From Alternaria dauci (Eukaryota > Ascomycota > Dothideomycetes > Pleosporales > Pleosporaceae), in assembly GCF_042100115.1 (NCBI RefSeq), contig NC_091274.1, positions 1,612,001 through 1,676,000 of the forward strand: DNA of 64,000 nt. Reading direction: 5' to 3'. Every line of letters begins with the position of its first letter. The stretch's first letter is position 1. Shown one piece after another: positions 32,432 to 43,459 of this stretch. A model generated the notes under the pieces. The model made no database searches. It had not been told where the DNA came from and saw only the letters and a program-made list of their open reading frames with translations. Both the position numbers and the translations under genes were made by a program.

Positions 32432-34118
32432 TCATGCTTCCGCGCCCTCTGTTGCGCCCACACTGCTGACGAGCATATCCAACATACCCCTCACTTTCCA
32501 AGCGTCTTGACTGGCTTCAACCGTCACTTTGACACGTTGCATGAGCGCCATGATCAGATCGTCGACCTCTTCGCTTCTGCCTAGTTGGTCGGCATAGAGA
32601 TCCAGCACTACGAGCGCAACGTCTGTCGTCAAACGTGTGATGCGGTAGTCGGATATGTTCTTTATGCACCAGCGGAGAATGGGCTGGAGTGTTACCGAGT
32701 CGCGGTTGCTAAGGGCGGTGCGAAGAGCAGAGCGATGACGTAGGGCCGTCAGGAGTGTGAGAGACTGGCTGCGCGCGTTCGCGTCCTAGGAACTGTTAAC
32801 ACTGTGCCAGACTGTTTGACAAGAAACACAAGCTCACCTTTGACTCAAGCACCATGTCGAGCGCCTGCGAATACATGCCCTTTCGCAATGCATGCGCCCA
32901 AGGCTGTCCGGCAGTAATCTTGCCCCGCGCATTGCCTTCAATGACGATATCTGCGCTCTCGCCTGTGAAGTCTTTGCCTCGTATGCGCTTCTCCCAGCCC
33001 CTTCCGCGCTTTCGCTTCTTGCTCCTGTCGTACTCCTCAATCTTGCCTTCCATGAGAGCTTTCATTTCCTTTTCCCTCTCACGAGCCAACACCTTCTGCT
33101 CGCCTGAGAGATGGGTCTTGATTGAGAGCAGACCAGACTGCATGCCCACGGCGATGTGTCTGTCTTCCTTCTGGCTTGGGATAACGCTGAGCGACAGGAT
33201 GGGAGAGGGGTACTTCATTCCTCCCACCACGTTCCAGCCAGTTGTTTCGAAAACTTTGACGTGACCATCGAGGGCACCAGAGAGAAGGCGCTCGCCATTG
33301 TTCGCCAATGAGAGCGCGGTAACCGTCTTCTGGTGGTTGCGCAACATATGGATCGGCTTTGCGGCTACGATGTCGAGCACGCTGATAACGTTGTCGGCTG
33401 CTGCGAGGACAGCCGTTCCGGAGGGCATGGGTAGAACCGTCTCAACAGGCGCGGCATGCTTGAATACCATGACCGCCTTTCCGCCCACTCGCGAGTCCCA
33501 GAGTCGTACCGTTTGATCATAACTTCCGGAAACGAGTAGTCCACTTTGCGCAGGCATGAATGTACCGCTGCGCACATAATCCTGGTGCCCATCAAACTTC
33601 ATCGTGCTCTTCTCACTCGGCAGATCCCATAGTCGCACAGTCCTATCGTCGGAACAACTCATCAGACCCGTGAGGTCGGATGGATTCCACTGCGTTACCC
33701 AGACAGGCTGCTTATGTTCCTTCCACGTCTTCAAGATGGCCCTGCTCTTCACATCAAAAGCCTGTATAACACCACTATCCCCTCCTGCGACCAAGATCCT
33801 GCCATCGCGCCGTATGTTTCCCGAATGCGCAATGTCGTCGACACCGAAGCGCGATATCGTCTTGACGACCTTTCGGCTCTTGGAGGAGAAGATCTGAACA
33901 CGAGATCCCGTCGTCACGGCGAAGAGATCCTGGGCGGCAGATAGCGCATTTGCGGGCTGAGGCGGCGGCAGCGAGATATGGGTTACGGGCGACGAATGCT
34001 GCGACGGGTCGAGCCGCAGCTCGGAGGCGAACGAGTTCCAGTACTTTTGCTCTGACGTGAGGGTTGAAGGGCCCTTTGGCAGCTTCAGAGGCTGCAGGAG
34101 TTGTACTTCAGCGGCCAT
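32432..34118 (-). CDS. UTP15: U3 snoRNP / small-subunit processome protein UTP15
   Basis: Nucleolar WD40 protein of the t-UTP (UtpA) subcomplex needed for 18S rRNA maturation and rDNA transcription. Exons 34118-32838 and 32785-32432 flank a 52-base phase-0 intron; the product is 544 residues. The N-terminus (LLQPLKLPKGPSTLTSEQKYW) is characteristic. Seven WD repeats follow in residues 60-330, with typical endings such as DRTVRLWDLP and DQTVRLWDSR. A basic linker (DRSKKRKRGRGWEK) leads to the UTP15 C-terminal helical domain, which is split by the intron: GQPWAHALRKGMYSQALDMV in exon 1 and LTLLTALRHRSALRTALSNRD in exon 2. It converges with the uL22m gene, 229 bases apart. Confidence 0.93.
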
Positions 34119-34646
34119 TGTGGGTGTTGGAGGCGATCAATGCGCGTGTCGTTGCAAGTGTCGTGAGCTTTTCGAGGTGGAGGAACTTTTCGGTGGGTCA
34201 ACCAGTCGCGCTAACGACATTGGGTGGCGTCTGGCGTCTTCTCGGCCTGAACGCGGGCAGATGCCGATTGTGGTGGACGTCAACATCAGGACTGCTCTAC
34301 GTCGTGCTTTGATAACCTCTTCATGGCTTTTGGTTGAGATGCGCCACTGCATCTGGTTCTGCCCAGCTCTGCAGAATGTCTGCCTCCATTGTTACGCAAG
34401 AATGTTTGCTGCCACTAGTGTTGGTTGCCTGGATGAGATCGCCGTGCACCCAGTTCATCAATGGACGACGCCGCATCACCTTTTCCCTCATCGGCGTCAA
34501 GCCGACACCCACGCTCTGTCATGCCACACTCAAACACCAAACATCCAGCTCTTAACTTCGGACCTATCAAAACGCTGATGTTTGGTTTCCTTTCCCCAGC
34601 ATAAGCCGTTGCTAGAGCCCATTCAGGCCGCACTAGGCGCGTCACC
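34119..34646. promoter_or_regulatory. Divergent promoter region, UTP15 and homeobox/C2H2 gene
   Basis: 528 bases between outward-facing start codons. Short open frames only. No specific site assigned. Confidence 0.4.
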
Positions 34647-37528
34647 ATGGACGCGCTCGACAACATGGACGAGTTCTTCGACTTCGCAGCCCTTGAGCAG
34701 AGCGCAGAGTTTGGCAGCACTCATGTGCCAAGGCACCAACCAGACAATGTCACAACTATCGACTGGGCTGTCGAACCAGCAGCCTACCGTAGTCCCACGG
34801 ACAATTCTCAGTTGAACGACATGTCTATGTGCGATGTTACTCAAGATTTCTCCACTGGCTATGTGAACCCGCAATGGCCGTCGTCTCATGAATCAGACGG
34901 TTCGGCCTCACTTACGGTCGAGAGAGGCTGGGCTCGGATAACGGACCAAGAGTGGCAAACAGATGAACCGCAGCACACGGAGGATTCCATGATGCGTGAT
35001 AGGGCAAGCCCCAATGGTCCGCCTTCATCATCAACATTGCGTGAGCTAATGCAATGCAACAACCTTGATGGAAACATTGAGAGAAGCTCGGCTAATGTCT
35101 TGGACCATCGGCTTGAGCAATCCACATCACATATCGATCAGTCAACGATGCCGGCCAACACCCTCCTTCATCCACACCAGGTATCAACCAGCTCGGTCGC
35201 AGCCCAGCAGCAGGCCTTCGGCGGCACTTGGAAACCTGCATCAGCCAAGCGCAAAGGACCCCAAAGTCGCATTCCGCTCGAAGCAAGACAGATTCTTGAA
35301 GATGAATTCGCGGTGAATCCATACCCCTGTAAGGAACGTCCCTGTACGAACTGCACGTAAGACACACACTGAATTCATACACGCGTCTTTTAGGTACCTG
35401 GGAATTAGATATCATTGCACATCAAGCCAATCTCGAGGTAAAGAAAGTTCGCAACTGGTTCAATAACACGCGAGCTCGAAAGAAATGTGGAGGCAAGTCA
35501 CCTCGACACCGATTAGCTGATCCTTTGGCTAACATATTTAAGACTCTCAAGGCTCCGCAATAGACTTACCAGATCACAATCGTCGCGTATTGACAACTAA
35601 ATTGTCAAGAGATAGCTTGGAGAGCCTTCAAAGGCAAGCGAGTGACGCCAATCAGCTGCCGCAACCACCTCTAGCCGTATATCTTGCCCAGTCGTATCAG
35701 GAAGAAGCAGTAGAACTGTCTTTAGTACAGGCCGCCATCGACGATGATTCTCTTAGCGAGAGTAACCCGAACGAAGGGTGGTCCGACTCGAGGCAAGGCC
35801 GCAGAGGCTCTGTCATCACATCCGTTGCCTCTTCCGAAGGCACTGCACCTACGACATATACGGTGTCATCGAGCGGTAGTCGTGGTAAGGCTTCGTCTTT
35901 TGGTCGTGATCGGAGGCGGGGCAGACGTCGAATGGCATGGAAAGAGTCACCTCGCCAAGCTATCAACGGAGTGAAGTAAGTTGTGGCTCTACAAACCGCA
36001 TATGTGACATACACTGACTTTGTATCTTCGCATCTGTAGTAGTGCGGGTGAACCCCAAAAGGACCTTTCTTTCTTCTGCACTTTCTGTCCACGGGCATTC
36101 AAGACGAAGTATGAATGGATTCGCCACGAGGACTCTGTTCATGCGCTTCGAACTACCTGGATCTGCTGTGACACAAAGTCATCTGAAACACTCGAAGCGT
36201 GCCCATTCTGTGGTCAGACCCGTCCTGATGATACCCATATGGCTGGCCACAAGTATCAGCAATGTAGGAGCAAGCCCGAATCTCAACGGACTTTCTATCG
36301 CCGCGACCACTTCATCCAGCACATGCATCATGTTCACTTCGCTAATACCAAACACCCCTCGGTACGTGTTGGATGCCAGGCCCGATTGTTGGCCGCCGAC
36401 GGCCATTACTTCGGCTGCAAAGACCTTGCCATGAAGTGGCGTCGCTTCGGGGCTCCAATGAAGAAGGACGACCCTATGCTTCATTGTGGCTTTTGTGGAA
36501 AGAAATCCTCAGACTGGTCTGAGCGCTGCGAGCATATCGTTGAGCACCTTATCACACGTGAGCTTGACCGTTCTGTGTGGTGGGGGGAGCGCAAGGAGAA
36601 CCATCTGGAGAATCTCTATTCGACCACACCCTACGAGTCATTCCGTTGCCGATACTGCCAGAAGGTGTTTACAGATGTCAAAGAGATGAACGAACACTCT
36701 CATTGCCGTGTGTGGAGCTGCCGGTTCTTGCGAAGCTTCGACGACGTTGCTGCCGACAATGCAGGACCACCGCTTTGTCCAGACTTCCCCTCGGCGAAGG
36801 CTCACCATTGCCATCTTTGTGGTTCCGGCTATCGCACGTTTCATGTCGAGCATGCACAGAACTACCATCGCTATCGCTCATGCAACCAAGAATTCTATAC
36901 GTCAGAGGAGGCCTTCCTTCAGCATCTGCACAACTTTCACGGTGCTTCACAACCTGCGTTACTGCGAGGTAGTGGTATCATTGAGCAGAGTTTTATGCGT
37001 AACAAAGGTGCGTCGTTTGAGCCCGTGGAGTTCAACGAGAGCTGGCAACCCTGTGTCATGGATCTCGATGTAGCGTCTGTTAGTCCGTTCATTGCCGACA
37101 ACGCCGCTCCAACTTCGTCTGTGGGGCAGAGGAAGAACCAAGCTCAGGCACGCAAAGCGCTGGCGGTTCCGAAGAAAACTCGTGATGGTGCACAACATCA
37201 CGATGCGGACACGAAGAAGGTACAAAGGCCTCGGTCGGATACCACAATCTCCAAGGCCGAGACTCATCATCCACGGTTCTTCCAGCTCAGTACATTCGTA
37301 CCTTTTCGTTCATCTCGCATATTCTTTTCACGATCTGCAAAGCCGACAGATTTTCCGAAAGACGATCAGGCCATTTTGGAAGAGCTACCGAAACCGCATG
37401 TTGCCACATTAATCATGAGTGCGGGTACGCTCAGTATGGCTGCTACTCGTTGTTTCATACGACCTCAGACAGATACGATTGATGGTTTGATAGAGCTTAC
37501 CATCGATAGTGAAGGAGACTCAGACTGA
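34647..37528 (+). CDS. Transcription factor with homeodomain and C2H2 zinc fingers
   Basis: Predicted nuclear DNA-binding protein of 897 residues. Exons are 34647-35328, 35394-35492, 35552-35975 and 36040-37528. Introns are 65, 59 and 64 bases; the second uses a GC donor (AG|GCAAGT) and ends CTCAAG. Residues 1-205 are acidic and Ser/Gln-rich, a likely activation region. A TALE/KN-like homeodomain lies at about 205-260: helix 1-2 RIPLEARQILEDEFAVNPYPC in exon 1 and recognition helix VKKVRNWFNNTRARKK in exon 2. A Ser-rich linker leads to C2H2-type fingers: FFCTFCPRAFKTKYEWIRHE, LHCGFCGKKSSDWSERCEH and FRCRYCQKVFTDVKEMNEH, then several less regular Cys/His pairs. The combination is a recognised fungal architecture; target genes are unknown. 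Confidence 0.88.
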
Positions 37529-37762
37529 GCGTCTTCCTTGGGTTCCAATTCAATAATCTTCCGCAGAGGCTCGAGTTCAAGACCTTCCCAAACTGTCTTC
37601 ATGGTCCTGGGAAAATTCCCAGGTTTAGTTATGGATATCTACAAACATCGCCTCTTGAACATCGCGACCACTAATAAAGACCTATAATGTCGCTATTCGA
37701 ATCTACTACTATGAAAACGCATTCAAGTTGGATCGGTCGCTCCGTCACTGTTCGGTCCCAGC

Positions 37763-38113
37763 TTAGGTGGCTTGTGTACATTCTATCCGCCCAATCCTAA
37801 TCTCGTTTTGGTCTTGCCCAAGGTTGTTGCATGTCACATCAAAGAGCTCAAGATGCATATGGGAATCTGTCGTTTCGATGATAGTATCCCCGAACTCTTC
37901 TGCTGATTTTCCGGGTTCGCAATAGAGCTGTGGTAGTTCATCAAGAGAGGCTCCTCTACTGGGAATGATGGGTAGGAAGAGGGAGGCCGATACAAACCTA
38001 TAAATGGTAATAATAGAGAATCTGGATGGAATGCATTCCTGATTCCGCAGTGAACAGGCGGTAGGAGGTGGACACAACCTACGACGATTTGCTTACGCGC
38101 AATATATGAACAT
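37763..38113 (-). CDS. Putative small secreted protein, 83 residues
   Basis: Assembled here from two exons: 38113-38097 and 37997-37763, with a 99-base intron having a GTAAGC donor and TTTATAG acceptor. The 17-base first exon alone would not be noticed. Joined, the N-terminus reads MFIYCAFVSASLFLPIIPS, a plausible signal peptide with cleavage near RGAS. The mature part is about 60 residues, acidic, with three Cys (LYCEPG, VTCNN, IECTQAT). No family is recognised. It could be an effector-like or other secreted protein, but coding status needs transcript support. It is divergent from the SGNH hydrolase gene, 234 bases away. Confidence 0.5.
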
Positions 38114-38347
38114 GAAATCGTTGGGCTTGCTATGTCTTACTTGTCTATTTCTGTCTATTTTTGCGACGTCTCCTTTTCGCTGCAGGTTCTCAGCCCTTTT
38201 TGCCAGCGTCGCCCTTTTTCGCGACCGCGCTCTGGCCGTGAGTGCTCTCCTCACATAAGTAGCCTCATTGCAACTTGTTCACCCGAATATTCGCACAAAG
38301 CAGTGTCTACCCTACCAACACTCTAGCAATCCAAACAATGTGTCACG

Positions 38348-39253
38348 ATGAATCCCATCACTGAGCATATCGTTGGATCATCCAATGGAGTCGCAGATCA
38401 GGAAATGCACGACCTTCATCGATCTAACGCCGACTTTCTCGATAGACTCCATACTTTCGCCAAATTCAAGGATCGTACGCACAAGACGCACAAGCAGATA
38501 CATGTACCGGAACTCAACAGGCGGCTCCAACTCGATCTCCATTTACCTTTGCCGGACATGAACACGTCTCCACTTTCACCAGATGCACTCGCTCCAAATC
38601 TTTCAAACACATCACCCATCAACGTCATCTACCTCGGCAACTCCATGCTCGAGCGCTTCAAAACTACAGGTGCCAACACGAACATTGGAGAATTAGGAAA
38701 CACTGGAGTCGCTTGGAATGCCGGTGTTGGCGGCGCCAAGAACGAAAGCGTCGCATACCGACTGAAGGAGGGCCTCTACGACATGCTCTCGAACGCGAAG
38801 AAGGAGAGGTGCAACATCAAAGTCTGGATCCTCGCCTCTGGAACGAATAATCTGCACGCAAAGCACCCTTTTCGCGAGCAGGACGTGGAGAGTTGGAGGG
38901 TATTGGTCGAGGCTTGCTTGAGGCTTGCTCCGGAGAGTACGGTACTGGCTTGTGATATGGCGTATAGGAAGGATATAGCTGATGGCTTCGTCGATGAAAG
39001 TAACAGGATGCTCAAGGAAGTCGTCGAAGGGATGAACAAGACTCTGCAGAAAGAGGCGGAGGAAGAAGACGGCTTGCAGGGTGACAGATATCACAACGAT
39101 AGAGTGAAGTGGGTTGATTCGAGACATGTGATCAGCAAAGACATGCTTGTGGATCATGTGCATCTGAACGAGGAAGGCTATCGGGCCTGGGACGCTGTGT
39201 TGTGGCCACTTGTGGCAGAAGTATTGAGTACTCTGAGTAAGGAAAAGGAGTAG
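38348..39253 (+). CDS. SGNH/GDSL-type hydrolase
   Basis: Intronless 301-residue protein without a signal peptide, so probably cytosolic. SGNH blocks are visible after an 85-residue N-terminal extension. Block I is INVIYLGNSMLERFK, with the nucleophile Ser in GNS rather than the usual GDS. A Gly-rich oxyanion segment follows (NAGVGGAKNESVAYRL). Block III is LASGTNNLHAK, with GTNN. Block V is DMLVDHVHLNEEGYRAW, giving the catalytic Asp and His (DHVH). The order resembles the PAF-acetylhydrolase alpha/rhamnogalacturonan esterase branch of the superfamily. Substrate is not predictable. Confidence 0.82.
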   Translation: MNPITEHIVGSSNGVADQEMHDLHRSNADFLDRLHTFAKFKDRTHKTHKQIHVPELNRRLQLDLHLPLPDMNTSPLSPDALAPNLSNTSPINVIYLGNSMLERFKTTGANTNIGELGNTGVAWNAGVGGAKNESVAYRLKEGLYDMLSNAKKERCNIKVWILASGTNNLHAKHPFREQDVESWRVLVEACLRLAPESTVLACDMAYRKDIADGFVDESNRMLKEVVEGMNKTLQKEAEEEDGLQGDRYHNDRVKWVDSRHVISKDMLVDHVHLNEEGYRAWDAVLWPLVAEVLSTLSKEKE

Positions 39254-39505
39254 CTTTCAGACAAGACGACAGTTCACAAGAAGCAGGCTGACTAAGGAGC
39301 ATCGATTTCACAACAGTGAATATGAGCAAAAGCCAACATGCTTGAGGGATGTGTAGGAAAGCAATTACTCTTCCCAAATTTCTCATAACGCGAACGGCAC
39401 CTGCAAGCCAGACTGAAGATTCATATATATTCGTCAAATGCGACCGGGGTATATTAAAGCAAAAACTCCGCCTCCAGACTCCTGATATTTGATCTGATTC
39501 GTGGA

Positions 39506-40107
39506 TCATTCTCGCCACTCTTTCGCGCATTGGGTGCACTGGCAAATGTCAGTGAGCCTCTTTGAGATGTCGGACGTATGACATACCTTGTAGAATGCAG
39601 TCATCGGCTCGTCAGCGCTACGGATTTGCAGCTGGTACCAGTACGCCTCGTGGTTCCGGCACTTCTCGTTCGGACATTGGACTGTTCAATTGTCAGTCGC
39701 ATGCATCGAGCGTGATGATATTTAGCTAGACTGGGCGTCATGTGCCCCTCCAAAGCTTGGATATAGTACGCCATACCTTCTGTCTTGTCTACGTTATCCC
39801 AGGCACCCTTTCCACCCAGAATGTCTTCAACCTCCTTCTTCTTCAGGTACTTCCGCTCGTAGTAACGTTTGTTGATGACAAAGTGGTAGGGACAAGTAAG
39901 GCATTCGAAACGGTTTTGGCCGACAGAGTCTTCGGTTGTAGGGTCGCCGGGAGGTACCTTGGAGACGCGAAGCATGTTGCTGCATGTTGGGCAGACTACT
40001 GGCTATTAGCGTTGCCTGTGAAAGGGTTTGCAAATTGGAGAAATGAGGATGCAGCAAATGGTCGCGAGTAGGCAGAGCGTGGAGGCGCAGAACTTACAGA
40101 GTAACAT
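39506..40107 (-). CDS. RPC11: RNA polymerase III subunit Rpc11 (TFIIS-like)
   Basis: Small Pol III subunit that gives intrinsic RNA cleavage and helps termination and reinitiation. Four exons: 40107-40098 (10 bases), 39995-39777, 39681-39587 and 39538-39506; introns of 102, 95 and 48 bases; 118 residues. The joined N-terminus MLLFCPTCSNMLRVS and FECLTCPYHF form the first zinc ribbon. The C-terminal TFIIS-type ribbon is VQCPNEKCRNHEAYWYQLQ followed by RSADEPMTAFYKCTQC, with the catalytic acidic DE pair in RSADEP. All eight zinc cysteines are present. Every exon junction was confirmed by phase and by the family sequence. The first exon is too short for most gene finders. Confidence 0.93.
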
Positions 40108-40500
40108 GGTGGGCGGCGACAAGGGTACGACAGAGATGGACGCGTGAGAGATGATGGCAGAGAAGGTCAAAAGTTACGGCGGACCCTGAACCGCTAGCGC
40201 CAGGATAGGCAAAGTGCGGGGCGATTATGGCCCAGCGAAAAGCCACTGGGGACGCGCACCTGGGAACGGACTGTCTCGGATTGGGAGCTTATGCACGCTG
40301 GCCTGGGAGACGTTGCCTGCTTTCTTATCGCCGTATGAGAGAGATACTTCACTTCTTCACACCGCCTTGAGTTGTTCGCTTTCCGTTAGCACTTCCGAGT
40401 ACCCCGCCAAACACCATCTCGAAACATTCACGCGTACCTGACTGGACCGTCCCTCCCTGTCCAGTCACTCTCCATATCCTCACCACGACACACACACACC
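40108..40500. promoter_or_regulatory. Divergent promoter region, Rpc11 and ankyrin gene
   Basis: 393 bases between outward-facing starts. Pyrimidine- and CAC-rich leader just before the plus-strand ATG. Nothing else recognised. Confidence 0.4.
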
Positions 40501-41196
40501 ATGGCGGACGAAGAGGTGCATGCACACGCACACCATGCGCCCTTGCAGTGCTAACAGACATTTAGGGTGCTTCTCCCCGCGAACTCATCCTCGAAGCGTG
40601 CCGACGCAACAACACCGAGTTACTCGAGGAAACACTAAAAGACCTTGCCGCTGCTGCCTCAAAGTCTGGGAAAAAGCCCGAGGATCATGTGGCAGACATA
40701 CTGAACAACGCACGCGACGGCGTGGGTAACGGCTGTCTTCACGTTGCTGCAACATACGGAAGCTGTAAGTGTCTACATACTAAGCGGCGCAGTACACAGG
40801 ACACATTCGCCGCTTGCCACACGCTCAGGACAGGGACGAACTAACTCGATCCTAGTCGAGGTCATCGACATGCTGCTCGACCAAGAGGGTCTTGAGATTG
40901 ACGAAATCGACCGCATGGAGCAAGATACTCCCCTTCACAAAGCCGTACGCTACGTCAACTCGCTCGAAAAGTCAGTCTGGCCCCACGGCCACTCCATTGT
41001 CGCAATGCTACTAGATGCGGGATGCGATCCAAGAATAAGGAACAAGGCGAAGCTCAAGCCCATTGAGCTGGCAGACCCAAGGAACACGGAGCTGAGGAGT
41101 ATGCTACAGAAGGGAGAAGTTTCGATGCTAATGAGCGGTGACGTGGTAGAAGACGACGATGATGGCCCAACAGGAAGTGCTAGTGATAGCGATTGA
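40501..41196 (+). CDS. Ankyrin repeat protein, 184 residues
   Basis: Exons are 40501-40515 (15 bases, MADEE), 40566-40764 and 40856-41196, with introns of 50 and 91 bases. The joined protein has ankyrin-type segments: NNTELLEETLKDL, GNGCLHVAATYGSFEVIDML (restored across the second intron), DTPLHKAVRYVN and GHSIVAMLLDAGCDPRIRNK. It ends in an acidic tail (VVEDDDDGPTGSASDSD). It resembles the fungal small ankyrin proteins related to yeast Yar1, which chaperones ribosomal protein Rps3; that match is by size, repeats and acidic tail and is only suggestive. Confidence 0.82.
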
Positions 41197-41530
41197 CGTG
41201 TCACAAAAGGCAAAGCATGAGTTGGACAAGAGTTTTGGGCTCCGGTTGCGGTGGTGACTGGGGTATCTTCATAGAGGCAGAGGTGTGTGTCTACACCTCA
41301 CTACCGGCACTCAGCGTGCGCTACGCTACTGAACAAGTTCATAGTATTGGCTTTGGGGGCCTTAGACAAGCAGCATGTACCCATCTGTTCCTCGCTGCCC
41401 ACGAGCCGGCCTCGCGCATGTCTGTGCCATCTGGATGGGGGAGCGACTGTTGCTTTGGACTCCCGTTTTCTGCATGTCGTTGTAATCAACTCTATCGTTT
41501 CAATGCGAATGATCCTGATCAGTCCTGTTG
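41197..41530. other. Intergenic region between convergent genes
   Basis: 3' flanks of the ankyrin gene and the SF3b5 gene. No gene recognised. Confidence 0.5.
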
Positions 41531-41824
41531 CTACTTGCTGTCAGCTTGCTGGTTTTGAGACCCAACATGATTGTTACTCGCCTCAGGCGGCGGCCCAACA
41601 GGCCTGACCATGCGCTCGAGCAACTGCAGTCTAGTCTTCTCGCGCGGCTGTCCTAGACCGATGCTCATGTACTGTAGAAGAGGCGGATGGCCGACGTAGC
41701 TCGACAGCGAGTCGCGCGCAATGTTCGAGGTCCATTCGTGCTTGGTAGTGTCTGCGCTCCCGATGCCGATGTAGCGGGCTTGGAGCGCCTCGAGTTGTTG
41801 CTGCGCGCGAAGTTTATCGGCCAT
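41531..41824 (-). CDS. Splicing factor 3b subunit 5 (SF3b10/Ysf3)
   Basis: Small U2 snRNP protein of 97 residues within the SF3b complex that helps recognise the branch site. The frame extends further upstream, but the ATG at 41824 (MADKLRAQQQLEALQ) is chosen because SF3b5 proteins start just before the conserved QLEALQARYIGIGSADTTKH segment. The rest, HEWTSNIARDSLSSYVGHPP and LERMVRPVGPPPE, is characteristic and full length. No intron. The upstream in-frame stretch probably belongs to the 5' UTR and is divergent from the next gene, 261 bases away. Confidence 0.93.
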   Translation of the reverse strand: MADKLRAQQQLEALQARYIGIGSADTTKHEWTSNIARDSLSSYVGHPPLLQYMSIGLGQPREKTRLQLLERMVRPVGPPPEASNNHVGSQNQQADSK

Positions 41825-42085
41825 GACTGCAATGTGCACGGAAGTCGGGTAGTCGTCTAAGGTGGGCGAATCGAGTCGTGTTGCGTTTGACGGAGTGCAA
41901 AAGCTGGGAAAGTCGCGACCGCGGAGGTGCTGGTCCAAGTCCGGCTTAGTCATGACGCTGCATCAGCTCCACGATCGCGACAGCCTGGGGACGCACATTG
42001 TCAACTCCACAAGCCTCGCAGCGCAACACCTTTCTCTCTTGGAATTACGCATCGTATGGCTACGTCAAACCGAGAAACAGCCACC

Positions 42086-42646
42086 ATGAGCAACCAAGAC
42101 ACCATCATGGGCAATGCGCCACTCACACCACGCGACGAGCCCGAACTCACATCCCCAATGGTCGACTTCTCACCAGCGACAGTCCCGTATGACGAGGACT
42201 TTGAGAACGGCCTCATGGAAATATTGCTCAACCCGCCGTCTCAACCGTCCCCACGAAAACCATTGGACGAAACCCCTACAATCCCCGCGTCGCAACTACC
42301 TATCCCACTCTCCTCCAAGCTCCGTACACATCCTTCCGCCATACCAGGCCTGTACGTTACCCACAAGAACGGGTATCACACCGGCGGTCCGGGACCATCA
42401 CCACACACTATCGAAGAGTTCGCAGATAGGTTCATCAGAGAGCATGGCATTGAGGACGCGGGGCAGTTGGAGAGGGTAGTGGAGGATGTTGTGAGGCACA
42501 AGCTGGAAGAGGCCAAGCGGAGGATGGAGAAGAGGAAGGAGCTTGTAGAGAAGAACAGAGGGATTGAAAGAGAGCTGGAGGATCTGAGGTTGCAGAGGGG
42601 TGCCGAGCTGAGGGTTATGGAGAGAGTCAAAGGGAGGAGGAGATGA
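42086..42646 (+). CDS. Uncharacterised small protein with C-terminal coiled coil
   Basis: A 186-residue single-exon protein. The ATG at 42086 has a good context (CCACCATG); an in-frame ATG at 42056 would add ten residues. The first half is Pro-rich and disordered. Residues 85-125 hold a short conserved-looking patch (PGLYVTHKNGYHTGG, then TIEEFADRFIREHG). The last 60 residues are a highly charged helix (KRRMEKRKELVEKNRGIERE) likely to form a coiled coil. I do not recognise the family. Confidence 0.65.
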   Translation: MSNQDTIMGNAPLTPRDEPELTSPMVDFSPATVPYDEDFENGLMEILLNPPSQPSPRKPLDETPTIPASQLPIPLSSKLRTHPSAIPGLYVTHKNGYHTGGPGPSPHTIEEFADRFIREHGIEDAGQLERVVEDVVRHKLEEAKRRMEKRKELVEKNRGIERELEDLRLQRGAELRVMERVKGRRR

Positions 42647-43459
42647 AGGTCAGAGAGTGTGCCCTAATGCTTGTATAGATTGAAGCTGTTGGGGGATGTG
42701 CTACCGAGTTGTTATGATACCCGACATTACTCATGTCAAATTAGTGGAGGCGCGGCGACAAGCTTCATGTATAGCGATTTTTTCTTTGTAAGCATTAGGA
42801 GCATAGACTCCTTCGCTACTTCCTCGCGACATGCTCATACAAGGTAAATATGTATGTCATCATGCTCGTTCATCTAGGAATACAGGCTGTGATGTCCACC
42901 TGGAACACCAAGTACGCACTGCCGTTACGCGTAACATCGAGCAGCCCAACGGCGATATCCACGATATCCTAGTCTGTAAAGTGACAATTATGCGTGTATT
43001 GACAGTCCCACAGAGCACGTGAATCGCCCCTGACGCGATAGTGCCCATTTACAACCTTAGCAGGGGACGAAGCTACCCGACCGATCAGACATGCAGCCCA
43101 CGGCAGAGAAAGAAGCTCTGGCCAATAACGTCATACCTCAACGATCAGCACGGCAGCCTCGATGGACGCGTAGGATCCTTACTCGTCGCTGCTGCGTAGA
43201 TTCGACGGTCATCTGCTTTTGCCATCGCGATCTGCCCTTGCAGCTTATCGCCATGTTTGTCCAACCCAACAGGCGGGGGTGGATACCACAACCTTGATTT
43301 TTGATCGCAATTTGTCCACTCTACTCCGCGCTACATGTAACAGGTCGGCATCGCGTTACCACGACCAACGCATGAGCTCGAACAATCTCGGCTGGTGCTT
43401 ACCTTGAACATACACGACTATAGACGTACCTTTGAACGGTGCACTGGCGACCCGCCAAA
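42647..43459. other. Intergenic region
   Basis: 813 bases between two plus-strand genes. It holds the 3' flank of the coiled-coil gene and the promoter of the hydrolase gene. No other feature supported. Confidence 0.5.

Noticed and set aside
41825..41953. Longer SF3b5 start giving 140 residues
   Set aside because: The family is about 85-100 residues and the conserved part begins just after the ATG at 41824.
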